64,000 bases of DNA from Sphingobium scionense (GCF_014197035.1 NZ_JACIEU010000010.1:1-64000), one strand, 5' to 3'; shown: positions 56,134-64,000, counted from the stretch's first letter. A program made the numbers and translations. The notes: a model not told the origin generated them from the letters alone.

Positions 56134-57125
56134 GCGGGCATCTCCTGGGCAAACACATCGCGGCGCAATTCGTCGACCGATGGCAGCGGGCTCGCCAGCC
56201 CGAATTCCTGGGCATCCTCGACCTCGGCCTCGATCTTCGCCTGCATGTCGGCCAGCTGATCCTCGGTCGCGTGGCCCTGTGCCACCAGCCATGCCTTGAA
56301 GGCGGGCAGCGGATCCTTGGCGATCGCCGCGGCCTTTTCCTCCTTGGTCATGTATTTGTCGTCGTCACCCAGCACATGGCCGAGGAAACGGAAGGTCTTG
56401 CACTCCAGCAGGGTCGGCCCCTCGCCCTCGCGGGCGCGGGTGATCGCTTCATGCGCGGCGGCATACATGGCGAGCGGATCATTGCCGTCAACGGTATGGC
56501 CGGGCATGCCGTAGCCGATTGCGCGCTTGGCGATGAAGTCGACCGAGGTGCCATTTTCGTAGCGCGTATGTTCGGCAAAGCCGTTATTCTGGCACACGAA
56601 GATCACCGGCAGCTTCCACACCGACGCGAGGTTCAGCGCTTCGTGGAAGGCGCCGATGTTCGATGCGCCATCGCCGAAATAGGCGATCGTCACCCGCTTC
56701 GATCCGTCGAGCTTCGCCGCCCAGGCGAGGCCGTTGGCGATCGGCATGGAGGAACCGACGATGCCGGTCGTCACCATCACCCCGGTTTCGGGATGGGTAA
56801 GGTGCATCGGCCCGCCCTTGCCCTTGCAGGTGCCATCGACCCGGCCGGCAATTTCTGCCCAGAGCGGGCGCAGCGGCATGTCCTTGGCCACCATGTCGTG
56901 GATGCCGCGATAGATGGTGCAGATCTTGTCGTCATCGGTCAGCAGCGACGAGATGGTCGCTGGGATCACTTCCTGCCCGCGCGCCGAATAATAGGGCATG
57001 ACCAGCCGCCCCAGGCGGATGGTCTTGCGGATCGCGTCGTCGTTGCGCTCGATCCGGATCATGCGGCGGTAGATATCCACCAGCGCTTCCTGGCTCGGCG
57101 CCGGGGCGTTGCTCAACTCTGCCAT
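56130..57125 (-). CDS. 2-oxoacid dehydrogenase E1 component, alpha subunit
   Basis: The 331-residue protein starts at 57125 with GAGGAACC upstream; the frame stays open far beyond but that part overlaps another gene and is not coding. It carries the ThDP motif AYFGDGASNIGAFHEALNLASVWKLP followed by VCQNNGFAE, and SARGQEVIP and KGKGGPMH at the N-terminus. It resembles AcoA and PdhA. It forms the active heterotetramer with the beta subunit, with which it overlaps by four bases. Confidence 0.92.
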   Translation of the reverse strand: MAELSNAPAPSQEALVDIYRRMIRIERNDDAIRKTIRLGRLVMPYYSARGQEVIPATISSLLTDDDKICTIYRGIHDMVAKDMPLRPLWAEIAGRVDGTCKGKGGPMHLTHPETGVMVTTGIVGSSMPIANGLAWAAKLDGSKRVTIAYFGDGASNIGAFHEALNLASVWKLPVIFVCQNNGFAEHTRYENGTSVDFIAKRAIGYGMPGHTVDGNDPLAMYAAAHEAITRAREGEGPTLLECKTFRFLGHVLGDDDKYMTKEEKAAAIAKDPLPAFKAWLVAQGHATEDQLADMQAKIEAEVEDAQEFGLASPLPSVDELRRDVFAQEMPA

Positions 57126-57329
57126 GGGTTCCTCGATGGCTATGGAATGTGCCCCCTGCATTGGCCGTCCGGCATCGGGGGTCAACTCGCCCCGGCGATA
57201 TGTGCCCCCGCGCCCGAAAAGGCGCGAAAAGGCGCCGGTTTTCCGAGCGATTTCGCTCCACCGATATGCGGCCGGCGATGCTTGCAATGCGGTCCGATCG
57301 GCCCAAGCTGGCGGCAGGGAGAGCGCGCG

Positions 57330-58337
57330 ATGACGAACATGCTGACCGCCGTTGCCAGGGGCGGCGAAGGGATTGAGGGGATCGCGCTCCGAAGCGTGCC
57401 GATCCCGGTTGCGGGGCCGGGCGAGGCGCTGGTGCGGCTCAAGGCGGCGACGCTCAATTTCCGCGATCTGATCATCGCCCGCGGCATGATGGCGGGACTC
57501 GCCAAGGAACCCGACTATGTCCCCCTGTCCTGCGCGACCGGCGAAGCGGTCGCGGTCGGCGAGGGCGTATCGCATGTGAAGCCGGGCGACCGGGTCAACC
57601 CGATCTTCGCGCTGGGCTGGCTGGAGGGACGACAGCCGAGCATGGCGATGCTGGGCGGCAGCGCCGACGGCGTCGCGCGCCAATATGCGATCTTTCCGGC
57701 CGAGAGCCTGTGCATCGTGCCAGACGCGCTCGGCGATCTGGAGGCCGCGACTTTGACCTGCGCCGGCCTCACCGCCTGGAACGCGCTGTTCCTGCCCCGC
57801 CCGATCCAGCGGGGCGAATGGATATTGTGCCAGGGCACCGGCGGCGTATCGATCGCGGCACTGCAATTTGCCAAGGCGGCTGGCGCCCATGTCGCCATCA
57901 CCTCCTCCTCCGACGCGAAGCTGGCGCGCGCCCGCGCGCTGGGCGCCGACATCAGCGTCAATTATCGCACCGATCCGGACTGGCCAGCGGCGATCCGCCA
58001 GGCGCTGGGCGGGCGCGGCGTCGACATCGTCGTTGACGTGGTCGGTGCCAGCCAGGTCGAAACCGCCGCATCGCTGCTCAACCCCGGCGGGGTGATCGCC
58101 GCGATCGGCATGCTGGGGTCCGAGTTCAGCTGGCACCTGGCCGATGTCGGCGGCCACCCCGTCGCCCGCATCTCTGTCGGCAACCGCGCCGAGCATGAGG
58201 CGATGCTGGCCTTTTGCGCGCAACATCGCATCCGGCCGGTGGTCGATGCCGTCTATGATCTCACCCGCCTGGCCGATGCCTGCCGCCATCTGGAAAGCGG
58301 CCAATTCTTCGGCAAGATCGGAATCACCCTCCTCTAG
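57330..58337 (+). CDS. Zinc-independent medium-chain reductase (quinone oxidoreductase/enoyl reductase-like)
   Basis: This 335-residue MDR protein starts at 57330 after GGCAGGGAGAG. The N-terminal catalytic domain has ATLNFRDLIIARGM, and the nucleotide fold has GTGGVSIAALQFAKAAGAHV, ALGADISVNYR and GRGVDIVVDVVG. The Cys and His residues of the structural and catalytic zinc sites are missing, as in QOR and enoyl reductases. It probably uses NADPH to reduce an enone, quinone or enoyl-CoA. It is divergent from E1-alpha. Confidence 0.9.
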   Translation: MTNMLTAVARGGEGIEGIALRSVPIPVAGPGEALVRLKAATLNFRDLIIARGMMAGLAKEPDYVPLSCATGEAVAVGEGVSHVKPGDRVNPIFALGWLEGRQPSMAMLGGSADGVARQYAIFPAESLCIVPDALGDLEAATLTCAGLTAWNALFLPRPIQRGEWILCQGTGGVSIAALQFAKAAGAHVAITSSSDAKLARARALGADISVNYRTDPDWPAAIRQALGGRGVDIVVDVVGASQVETAASLLNPGGVIAAIGMLGSEFSWHLADVGGHPVARISVGNRAEHEAMLAFCAQHRIRPVVDAVYDLTRLADACRHLESGQFFGKIGITLL

Positions 58338-58353
58338 ATGCTGGAACGGACGC

Positions 58354-58653
58354 ATGGACAAGAATGAAAAGGCGCGCGAGGCGGCCGAGCGCGTGCTGCA
58401 ACTGGAGGCCGAGCTGGAGGCGGAGGGCGATGCCCGGACCGGCGGCGACGAACTCGCCCATTCGCGCGCGGTGCTGCACCAATGGGTCGATACGGTGGTC
58501 GCGGTCGTGGCCTCGCCGGGGGTCGGCCGCGTAACGCTGATCCACGCCGATGGCGGCCAGACCAAGATCGCCTCGCCCAGCCTGCCCTTCCTGCTCTCGC
58601 GTCCGGCCCGGTTCGATGCGCAGGATGAAAATTCTCCACCCGACGCGGGTTGA
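58354..58653 (+). CDS. Hypothetical protein, 99 residues
   Basis: The frame opens at 58354, 16 bases after the MDR gene. The product starts with a charged coiled-coil-like helix (EKAREAAERVLQLEAELEAEG), followed by LHQWVDTVVAVVASPGVGRVTLIHADGGQ. No strong ribosome site is seen, and no family is recognised. Codon use looks like its neighbours, with G or C in third positions. It may be a real small gene co-transcribed with the reductase. Confidence 0.45.
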   Translation: MDKNEKAREAAERVLQLEAELEAEGDARTGGDELAHSRAVLHQWVDTVVAVVASPGVGRVTLIHADGGQTKIASPSLPFLLSRPARFDAQDENSPPDAG

Positions 58654-58736
58654 AAGCCGCAGAAGGCTTCCTATCTTTGAATGGTCCCGGCCAGCCCCCT
58701 CAGGCCGAGACATCTTACCAGGCCCCCGGCGCACTC

Positions 58737-58751
58737 CCCCCGCGTCGGGGG
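58737..58751. terminator. Terminator between the hypothetical and KstD-like genes
   Basis: CCCCCG (58737-58742) and CGGGGG (58746-58751) form a tight hairpin with a three-base loop. On the plus strand TTTT follows seven bases later. It lies between converging genes. Confidence 0.6.
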
Positions 58752-58782
58752 CAATGGTTTTCCGGGGCTATCCCTTCCCTCG

Positions 58783-60471
58783 TTACTGATTTTCCAGCCC
58801 GGCTGCATGGCGCGCGGCGATATAGCCGAACACCATCGACGGCCCGATGCTGGCGCCCGCCGCGACATAGACATTGCCCATGACCGACGCGGTGGTGACG
58901 CCGGTGGCATAGAGGCCGGGGATAGGCGCACCTGCGCCATCCACCACCCGCCCGCGTTCATCGGTGACGACGCCGCCATAGGTGCTGACATCGCCCGGCA
59001 CGACCGGCACGGCATAGAACGGCCCCTGCTCGATTGATCCCATGGAGCGTTCCGCGGAAAAGGGATCGCCGACGAAGCCGCAATTGTCATAGGCGCGCGC
59101 GCCGCGATCAAAGTCGCCATCCTTGCCGGCGGCGACGAAGCCGTTCCAGCGCGCCACGGTAGCGGCCAGGGTGGCGGGGGCCGCACCGATGCTGGCCGCC
59201 AGCCCCTCGATCGTGTCGGCACTGTGCAGATAGCCGCTTTCCACCCAGCCTTCGGGAATCGCCTTGTCGATGAAGCGGCCGGCAACGGCATAAAGCTCGA
59301 CATATTGACGGTCCAGGATCGCCCAGCTCGGCACCGCGGGCACGACCGCGTTCCGCCGGACCATCGTCTCGCAATAAAGCTCGTAGCTGCCCCCTTCGTT
59401 CATGAAGCGGGTGCCGCCCTGATCGACCAATATGGCGTGCGGCTTGCCGGTCATCGACTGGGCGCCGGGCGCGACATAGCCCTTGTCCCAGCCCGGCGCC
59501 GGGGTCAGCTGATAGCCGACCATCTGGTCCATCTGTGCCAGCCGGCCGCCGACCCGCTCCAGTTCCTGCTGCATCTCGCCGGTATCGCCTTCGGGCGTCT
59601 GCGACCATTCGGCGCGGGTGCCGGGCATATAGCGGTCACGCATCGCCTGATTGCGGGCAAAGCCGCCGGCATTGACCAGCACGCCGAGCCGCGCGCCGAT
59701 CCGCCAGGGCTTGCCGTCCTTCACCGTGACGACGCCGGTGGCGACGCCCTCCTGCACGATGATCTCACCCACCGGCGCGTCGGTGCGGACATCGGCGCCG
59801 GCGGCCAGCACGGCTTTCAGCATCCGCCCCTGCAGCGCGGCCCCGGCGGTGGTATATTTGCGGCCCAGCAGCTTGTCGCGAATGGTGCGCAGCGCGATCT
59901 TCGCCATCAGCTTGCCCGATGCCTTGTTGGTGCGGCGATGGCCCTGCGCCTCCATCCCCTCGACCAGGGTCACGTTGAATTCGGCAAAGCCCTGGCGCAG
60001 CCGGTCGGCCCAGTCGCCCAGTTCCTTGCGGTTGAAGGGCTTTGCCACCACGGTGCGCGACGTCTTGCAGCCGCCAGGCTGCTCATCATAATAATCCGGC
60101 CAGAAGGTCGAACCGCGTTGCAGCGCGACGCCCTGATCCACCAGGAAATCGACCGCGCGCGGCGCCTGCGTCACATAGGCGAGGCGCTTCTCGCGCGAGG
60201 TGCCGGGGGCCGGATGGCCGTCCAGCGCCTGCAGCGCGTCGAGATAGGTCATCGCCGCCTCGGCACTGTCCGTCTCGCCATCGGCCAGCATGAAGCGGTT
60301 GGCGGGAATCCACATGACGCCGCCCGACTTGGCGGTGGTGCCGCCGATCTTGTCGGTCTTTTCCAGGATCATAACCGACTTGCCGGCCTGGCGCATGACC
60401 AGGGCCGAACTCATCGAACCGGCGCCGCTGCCCACGACCACCCAGTCGAATATCTCGTCGAACCCGTCCAT
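58783..60471 (-). CDS. FAD-dependent dehydrogenase, 3-ketosteroid-1-dehydrogenase (KstD)-like
   Basis: This 562-residue flavoprotein has an N-terminal FAD motif DWVVVGSGAGSMSSAL, GGTTAKSGGVMWIP, and a C-terminal GNVYVAAGASIGPSMVFGYIAA. The Tyr at about residue 535 in the last motif matches a catalytic Tyr of KstD enzymes. Such proteins dehydrogenate ring ketones or related substrates (delta-1 or delta-4 desaturation, fumarate reductase-like). AGGGAGAG precedes the ATG. It is divergent from an enoyl-CoA hydratase gene. A steroid-like or other alicyclic ketone substrate is plausible but not proven. Confidence 0.88.
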   Translation of the reverse strand: MDGFDEIFDWVVVGSGAGSMSSALVMRQAGKSVMILEKTDKIGGTTAKSGGVMWIPANRFMLADGETDSAEAAMTYLDALQALDGHPAPGTSREKRLAYVTQAPRAVDFLVDQGVALQRGSTFWPDYYDEQPGGCKTSRTVVAKPFNRKELGDWADRLRQGFAEFNVTLVEGMEAQGHRRTNKASGKLMAKIALRTIRDKLLGRKYTTAGAALQGRMLKAVLAAGADVRTDAPVGEIIVQEGVATGVVTVKDGKPWRIGARLGVLVNAGGFARNQAMRDRYMPGTRAEWSQTPEGDTGEMQQELERVGGRLAQMDQMVGYQLTPAPGWDKGYVAPGAQSMTGKPHAILVDQGGTRFMNEGGSYELYCETMVRRNAVVPAVPSWAILDRQYVELYAVAGRFIDKAIPEGWVESGYLHSADTIEGLAASIGAAPATLAATVARWNGFVAAGKDGDFDRGARAYDNCGFVGDPFSAERSMGSIEQGPFYAVPVVPGDVSTYGGVVTDERGRVVDGAGAPIPGLYATGVTTASVMGNVYVAAGASIGPSMVFGYIAARHAAGLENQ

Positions 60472-60605
60472 GCGCCGCTCTCCCTTTTCTATGCGTCCGG
60501 GCTATCGTGCCGGGGCCATGATGGGGAGGGTGGCGCCACGCTCATCGCCACGGCGACGTTGGTGCTGAGCGGTGCCATGCTAGAGCAGGCCGCAAGGAGA
60601 GACGC

Positions 60606-61406
60606 ATGAACCACGACCTGCCCGATTATCGCACAATCCTGCTGGAGCGGCGGGGGCGGCTGTTGGTGATGACGCTCAATCGGCCGGAAGCACTGAACGC
60701 GGTCAATCTCGACCTGCATGACGAACTACCCGAGGCGCTGGCCTTTGCCGGGCGCGACAATGGGTCGGACGTTGTGCTGCTGACCGGCGCGGGCCGCGCC
60801 TTTTCGGCTGGCGGCGACATCGCCCATATGGAGCATAATGCCGCCAATCCGCATCTGTTCGATCATGAGGCGCGGCAGGCGAAGCGGATCGTGTCCGCCC
60901 TGCTCGACATCGAAAAGCCGGTGGTGTGCCGGATGAATGGCCATGCGGTCGGCCTGGGCGCGTCGATCGCCCTGCTGTGCGACATCATCTTTGCCGCGGA
61001 GGGCGCGAAGATCGGCGACCCGCATGTCGGCATCGGCCTTGTCGCCGGCGATGGTGGCGCGGTCATATGGGCGCAGCGGATCGGCCTTGCCAAGGCGAAG
61101 GAATATCTGCTGACCGGCGAACTGCTGAGCGCGGCCAAGGCGGCCGAAATCGGCCTCATCAACCATTGCCTGCCGGCCGATCAACTGGACGAGGCGGTCG
61201 ATACCTTCTGCGCCAAGCTGCTGGCCGGGGCACCCAATGCGATCCGCTGGACCAAGATCTTGACCAACATGGAATTGAAGCGGATCGCCGGCGCGGTGAT
61301 GGAAGCGGGCATCGCCTATGAATCACTCAGCGTCCGCACCGCCGACCACCGCGAGGGGATTGCCGCGCTCAAGGAGAAGCGGACAGCGAAGTTTACAGGG
61401 CGATAG
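60606..61406 (+). CDS. Enoyl-CoA hydratase/isomerase family protein
   Basis: This 266-residue crotonase starts at 60606 after CAAGGAGAGACGC. It has FSAGGDIAHMEHN (oxyanion hole), RMNGHAVGLGASIALLCDIIFAAEGAKIGDPH and VGIGLVAGDGGAV. The Asp-Pro-His at the position where hydratases have the first catalytic Glu, and Gly-Leu-Val in place of the second region, suggest a modified crotonase. It may hydrate, isomerise or hydrolyse an acyl-CoA. The final EGIAALKEKRTAKFTGR is standard for the family. A REP-like inverted repeat lies downstream. Confidence 0.9.
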   Translation: MNHDLPDYRTILLERRGRLLVMTLNRPEALNAVNLDLHDELPEALAFAGRDNGSDVVLLTGAGRAFSAGGDIAHMEHNAANPHLFDHEARQAKRIVSALLDIEKPVVCRMNGHAVGLGASIALLCDIIFAAEGAKIGDPHVGIGLVAGDGGAVIWAQRIGLAKAKEYLLTGELLSAAKAAEIGLINHCLPADQLDEAVDTFCAKLLAGAPNAIRWTKILTNMELKRIAGAVMEAGIAYESLSVRTADHREGIAALKEKRTAKFTGR

Positions 61407-61448
61407 AAGGCCACTGATAGATGCGTAGGCGACAGCCTTCTTCATACC

Positions 61449-61532
61449 GTCATCCCAGCGAAGGCTGGGATCTCTCTTTTCTTTCAAGCCCATCGCCAAA
61501 AGAAGAGAGATGCCAGCCTTCGCTGGCATGAC
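61449..61532. repeat. REP-like long inverted repeat between converging genes
   Basis: The left arm GTCATCCCAGCGAAGGCTGG, continuing into GATCTCTC, is mirrored by a right arm whose complement reads GTCATGCCAGCGAAGGCTGG and then CATCTCTC. The arms are about 33 bases with a few mismatches. Each arm also holds its own small palindrome, CCAGC-GAAG-GCTGG. This is the form of alphaproteobacterial REP pairs. It sits between the converging hydratase and Gfo/Idh genes and can also end transcription. Confidence 0.75.
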
Positions 61533-61548
61533 GAACGGTGGTGGCGCG

Positions 61549-62652
61549 TCAGATCATATCCGCCACGCGCACCCAGCGGCGTTCGGCACTGGAGATGCGG
61601 ATCGCTTCCTGGATGCGTTCGACCTCCAGCGCGCGGGCGAAGTCAGGGGCTGCGGTGCCGCGTTCATGGATCGCATCCACCATGGCCTGCATCGACAGCG
61701 CCATCGGATAGCTGGGCTGCGGCTCGCTCTGCCAGTCGAGGGCGATGCCGGGCGTCGCCTTGAACGCATCGGGCAGCGCCACGTCCGCCAGCGTGCCGCC
61801 CAATTGCCCGGCGCGCAGCGTGCAGTCGCGCGCGGTCGGGAAAGTCGGTGAAGTGGAGACCATCCGTCCCTTGTCGCCGAACAGGTCGAGCAGGAAGCCA
61901 TCGTGCAGCGCCATGCTCCAGCTGATCTGCATCTGCAGCACCAGCCCGCTTTCAAAGCGCAGGATGACATTGGCGAGATCGGTGGTTTCCGGCGTGATGG
62001 TGTCGCCGTCCGGGAAGGTCCAGCGCTGGAGTATCTGGCGGTCGTCGGCGACCAGTTCGGCGATCGGGCCGAGCAGGTGGCGCAGCAGATAGAGCGCATG
62101 GCTGCCATTGTTGCGCACCGCCGACACACCCTGCCCGGCCTGCGCAAACCAGTTATAGGGGAAGAGCTTGTTGGGCTGGTTGAACAGCGAGATGTTGAAA
62201 TGGCAGGTGCCGCCGAGCGGCGCGCCGATATGGCCGTCGTCCAGCATCGCCTTCATCTGCCGCAGGGCGGGCAGATATTGCGAGAAGGCGTCGACTACGC
62301 CGATGCTGCTGCTATCGCGCCAGGCCGTGTCGATCGCCTTCGCCCCGGTCCAGTCGGGCGCATGAGGGCTGGCATTATAGACATGCTTGCCATGGGCGAG
62401 CGCGGCCAGCACCATCGGCAGGCGGACGCTGGGCCGGGTGCCGAGGTCGACAATGTCGATGTCGGGATCGGCGCACATTTCCTCCGCATTCCAGAAGGCG
62501 CGCGGCAGGCCGAGGCGCTGCTGCGCGGCGCGGGCCGTCTCCTCGCGCGCGGTGCAGATCGCCGTCACCTCGACGCCGGGAATGGCGCGCCAGGCAGGCA
62601 GATGCGCGAAGGCGCCCCAGGCGGCGCTGACGATGCCGACGCGCAGTGCCAT
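61549..62652 (-). CDS. Gfo/Idh/MocA-family protein lacking the catalytic Lys
   Basis: This 367-residue protein starts at 62652, one base after the lipoyl-domain gene. A Rossmann N-terminus (VGIVSAAWGAFAHLPAW) is followed by a C-terminal alpha/beta domain with NNGSHALYLLRHLLG and FESGLVLQMQISW. The family signature Glu-Lys-Pro is here Ala-Ser-Pro at 94-96 (GKHVYNASPHAPD), so the proton-relay Lys is Ser. The codons (GCC AGC CCT) read clearly. It may use a different residue, a different reaction or only bind. Its partner gene suggests a role with the lipoyl protein. Confidence 0.85.
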   Translation of the reverse strand: MALRVGIVSAAWGAFAHLPAWRAIPGVEVTAICTAREETARAAQQRLGLPRAFWNAEEMCADPDIDIVDLGTRPSVRLPMVLAALAHGKHVYNASPHAPDWTGAKAIDTAWRDSSSIGVVDAFSQYLPALRQMKAMLDDGHIGAPLGGTCHFNISLFNQPNKLFPYNWFAQAGQGVSAVRNNGSHALYLLRHLLGPIAELVADDRQILQRWTFPDGDTITPETTDLANVILRFESGLVLQMQISWSMALHDGFLLDLFGDKGRMVSTSPTFPTARDCTLRAGQLGGTLADVALPDAFKATPGIALDWQSEPQPSYPMALSMQAMVDAIHERGTAAPDFARALEVERIQEAIRISSAERRWVRVADMI

Positions 62653-62653
62653 C

Positions 62654-62884
62654 TTATTCGATCGTGCCCAGAACGGTGCCGACCTCATAGGTTTCGCCGG
62701 GCTGGGCGATGATGCGCAGCGTGCCGCTGGCCGGGGCCTCGACCTCGTTCGCCGACTTGTCGGCTTCCAGCAGATAGAGCGGCTGGCCTTCGGAAACGGC
62801 GGCGCCATCCTCGACCAGCCATTCGGCGATCTGCGCCTCGGTCATGGAAAAGCCGATCTTGGGCAGCAGGATGTCGGTGGCCAT
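62654..62884 (-). CDS. Stand-alone lipoyl (biotinyl/lipoyl attachment) domain protein
   Basis: The 76-residue protein starts at 62884 after AAGGGGACACAAC. It is a single lipoyl-type domain: ILLPKIGFSMTEAQIAEWLVEDG, then the modified Lys in LLEADKSANEVEAPASG, and a closing TYEVGTVLGTI. The acidic-Asp-Lys-Ser/Ala context fits lipoylation by LipA/LplA more than biotinylation (usually Met-Lys-Met). There is no E2 catalytic domain or subunit-binding region. It could accept acyl groups from the E1 encoded at 55147-57125. It is co-transcribed with the Gfo/Idh gene. Confidence 0.88.
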   Translation of the reverse strand: MATDILLPKIGFSMTEAQIAEWLVEDGAAVSEGQPLYLLEADKSANEVEAPASGTLRIIAQPGETYEVGTVLGTIE

Positions 62885-62922
62885 GTTGTGTCCCCTTCTA
62901 AGCGGAAATATCTTTCCTCCTG

Positions 62923-62990
62923 CTATCGCGCCTTTGGCGGCGGACAATGCGCAAAAGCGGCCCGCCGCCGCCATATCACCGGCGCGATAG
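62923..62990 (-). terminator. Nested hairpin downstream of the CMD-family gene
   Basis: CTATCGCGCC (62923-62932) pairs exactly with GGCGCGATAG (62981-62990), and inside it GGCGGCGG (62936-62943) pairs with CCGCCGCC (62962-62969). It starts 11 bases beyond the CMD stop, as a terminator or mRNA stabiliser would. The lipoyl gene begins about 40 bases further on. Confidence 0.6.
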
Positions 62991-63001
62991 AAGGGCGGGC
63001 A

Positions 63002-63655
63002 TCAATAGCCGCGCGTGTCGGTCCAATTATCCGCTTCGCCCGGCTTGTAGGTCTTGCCCGGCGTCTTGCCCGATCCGGTTTTGAGGTCAAAGCCGATCGG
63101 GTCGGCACCACCCTCGATACCGACGCCGAAGGAGGAAAGCGCCCAGCTGGTCATGACATAATGGCCGATCGAAAAGACCAGATCCATCTTCTGCCGCGTG
63201 TCGAAATGGGCGCCCAGCCCCTCCCAGCTGGCGTCGCTGATCTTGCCATCCTCGATCAGTTCGTCGACCGAGCGCAGCACCAGCGCATCTTGCTCCGCCC
63301 AGTCGCCGCCTTCGGGGAAGTCACGGATCGCGCCAATCTCTTCCAGAGTGATGCCGGCGTTGAGCGCATAGCCGACATGATTATGCCACTCATAGGCCGA
63401 GTTCACCCGCCAGGCGACGCGCAGGATCAGCAGTTCCAGCGCACGCGTCGACAGGCTGTTCGCCATCAGCAGATGCTTGCCCCAGATATTATAGACCTTC
63501 CCCAGCGGCGGATGGTTGGCCATCACCATCATGACATTGGTCTTGGACCCTTCCTCCCAGGCATTGGGCTCGCCCCAGAAGGCGAACACCTCACGCGCGT
63601 CGTCGGTCCACTGGTCGCGCGGCAGATGGGAGATACGGGGGGTGATGTCGATCAT
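63002..63655 (-). CDS. Carboxymuconolactone decarboxylase-family protein without redox cysteines
   Basis: This 217-residue protein starts at 63655 after GAGGACGCATC. The CMD core is present (LSTRALELLILRVAWRVNSAYEWHNHVGYALNAG). In place of the AhpD-type Cys-x-x-Cys there is Tyr-Glu-Trp-His-x-His (88-93), the version seen in many non-redox CMD proteins. It may be a decarboxylase-like or dehydratase-like enzyme, or a lactone-acting enzyme. It lies between a DUF1330 gene and a lipoyl gene on the same strand. Confidence 0.85.
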   Translation of the reverse strand: MIDITPRISHLPRDQWTDDAREVFAFWGEPNAWEEGSKTNVMMVMANHPPLGKVYNIWGKHLLMANSLSTRALELLILRVAWRVNSAYEWHNHVGYALNAGITLEEIGAIRDFPEGGDWAEQDALVLRSVDELIEDGKISDASWEGLGAHFDTRQKMDLVFSIGHYVMTSWALSSFGVGIEGGADPIGFDLKTGSGKTPGKTYKPGEADNWTDTRGY

Positions 63656-63677
63656 GATGCGTCCTCAGTGGAGAATC

Positions 63678-63980
63678 TCAAAGTCCCTCGACCAGCAGCA
63701 CGCGATAGGGCGCTGCCTTCATCCGATAAGGCAAGGCCGCCTGATATTCGGGGCTGTCATACCAGGCGCGGGCCTTGGCGGCGTCGGGAAATTCCAGGAT
63801 GATCGCGCCGTCCGCACCTTCGCCCTCCAGCAATTGCTGCGCGCCATAAACGGCAAGCGGGCGGATGCCGTAATGGGCGACGAAGGTCGCCGCATTGGCG
63901 CGGTTCATCGCGCTATAGGCATCCATCGCCGCCTGATCGGCGATCGGGCCTTCGCGGGTGACGATCATATAAGCGGGCAT
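63678..63980 (-). CDS. DUF1330 family protein
   Basis: This 100-residue protein is a ferredoxin-like dimeric alpha/beta barrel of the DUF1330 type. The hallmarks are AYMIVTREGPI at the start, ILEFPDAAKARAWYDSPEYQAA in the second half and the end PYRVLLVEGL. GAGGAG lies upstream of the ATG at 63980. Its function is unknown. It lies 22 bases upstream of the CMD gene, and the two probably form one operon whose promoter would be in the last bases of the window or beyond. Confidence 0.88.
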   Translation of the reverse strand: MPAYMIVTREGPIADQAAMDAYSAMNRANAATFVAHYGIRPLAVYGAQQLLEGEGADGAIILEFPDAAKARAWYDSPEYQAALPYRMKAAPYRVLLVEGL

Positions 63981-64000
63981 GAATTGTGCTCCTCGCGTCA

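Noticed and set aside
56130..58565. A very long minus-strand open frame of 811 codons
   Set aside because: Only the first 331-residue part (E1 alpha, from 57125) matches a family; the upstream half is low-complexity, Arg-rich antisense of the reductase gene.
61449..61532. Insertion-sequence terminal repeats
   Set aside because: Only 84 bases lie between the outer ends and no transposase is present, so a REP pair fits better.

Overview
The window is GC-rich, densely coded DNA with short intergenic gaps, many ATGA-type stop/start overlaps, a NodT-type efflux operon, a TonB siderophore receptor with PepSY partners, a membrane PQQ glucose dehydrogenase, and many acyl-CoA, SDR and SnoaL-type catabolic enzymes. 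This points to an aerobic alphaproteobacterium of the sphingomonad type (Sphingobium, Novosphingobium or Sphingomonas). That assignment is inferred from gene content and REP-like repeat style, not from a marker gene. I see no rRNA, tRNA, CRISPR array, transposase or integrase.

Layout. (1) 1-2425, plus strand: the tail of a probable APS kinase (CysC/CysNC), CysQ (PAP phosphatase), a PAPS-type sulfotransferase and a SnoaL-like protein. Together they could make PAPS, transfer sulfate and remove PAP. (2) 2430-8602, minus strand: SDR, CaiB-type CoA-transferase, secreted alpha/beta hydrolase, double-hotdog MaoC dehydratase and acyl-CoA ligase, with a divergent IclR regulator at 8758. (3) 9577-20461, minus strand: beta-propeller protein, aldehyde dehydrogenase, ThDP enzyme, Rieske oxygenase, Baeyer-Villiger monooxygenase, a tiny protein, SDR and a second aldehyde dehydrogenase. 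This looks like a ring-oxidation and lactone-opening route for a cyclic, perhaps terpenoid or steroid-like, substrate. (4) 20625-23368, minus strand: two LinA/BaiE-fold SnoaL proteins flanking an SDR, then a TetR regulator. (5) 23437-29501, plus strand: a six-gene beta-oxidation operon divergent from tetR, with a clear operator between them and a strong hairpin at the end.

(6) 29853-31469: an alpha-glucosidase gene broken by one in-frame TGA. (7) 31571-39737: a 39-residue small ORF, then a tripartite RND efflux operon (minus) divergent from an OmpR-type two-component system (plus), with three phased GTATC repeats between them. (8) 39734-43984, minus strand: a siderophore uptake operon (TonB receptor, DUF3649, PepSY, DUF3325) behind a Fur-like box. 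(9) 44181-48844: glucose dehydrogenase, then a secreted phosphodiesterase paired with a predicted outer-membrane barrel. (10) 49044-63980: a second acyl-CoA catabolic block with thioesterase, acetyl-CoA hydrolase/transferase, MmsA-type dehydrogenase, acyl-CoA ligase, cytochrome c, E1 alpha/beta of a 2-oxoacid dehydrogenase, MDR reductase, KstD-like flavoprotein, enoyl-CoA hydratase, an atypical Gfo/Idh protein, a free-standing lipoyl domain, a CMD-family protein and a DUF1330 protein.

The most interesting points are the sulfation set, the BVMO/Rieske/ThDP/propeller pathway, the LinA-like pair, the E1 genes with a stand-alone lipoyl domain and no E2 core, the enzymes whose expected catalytic residue is replaced (SDR Tyr to Phe, Gfo/Idh Lys to Ser), the nonsense mutation in the glucosidase, and several well-formed operator sites.
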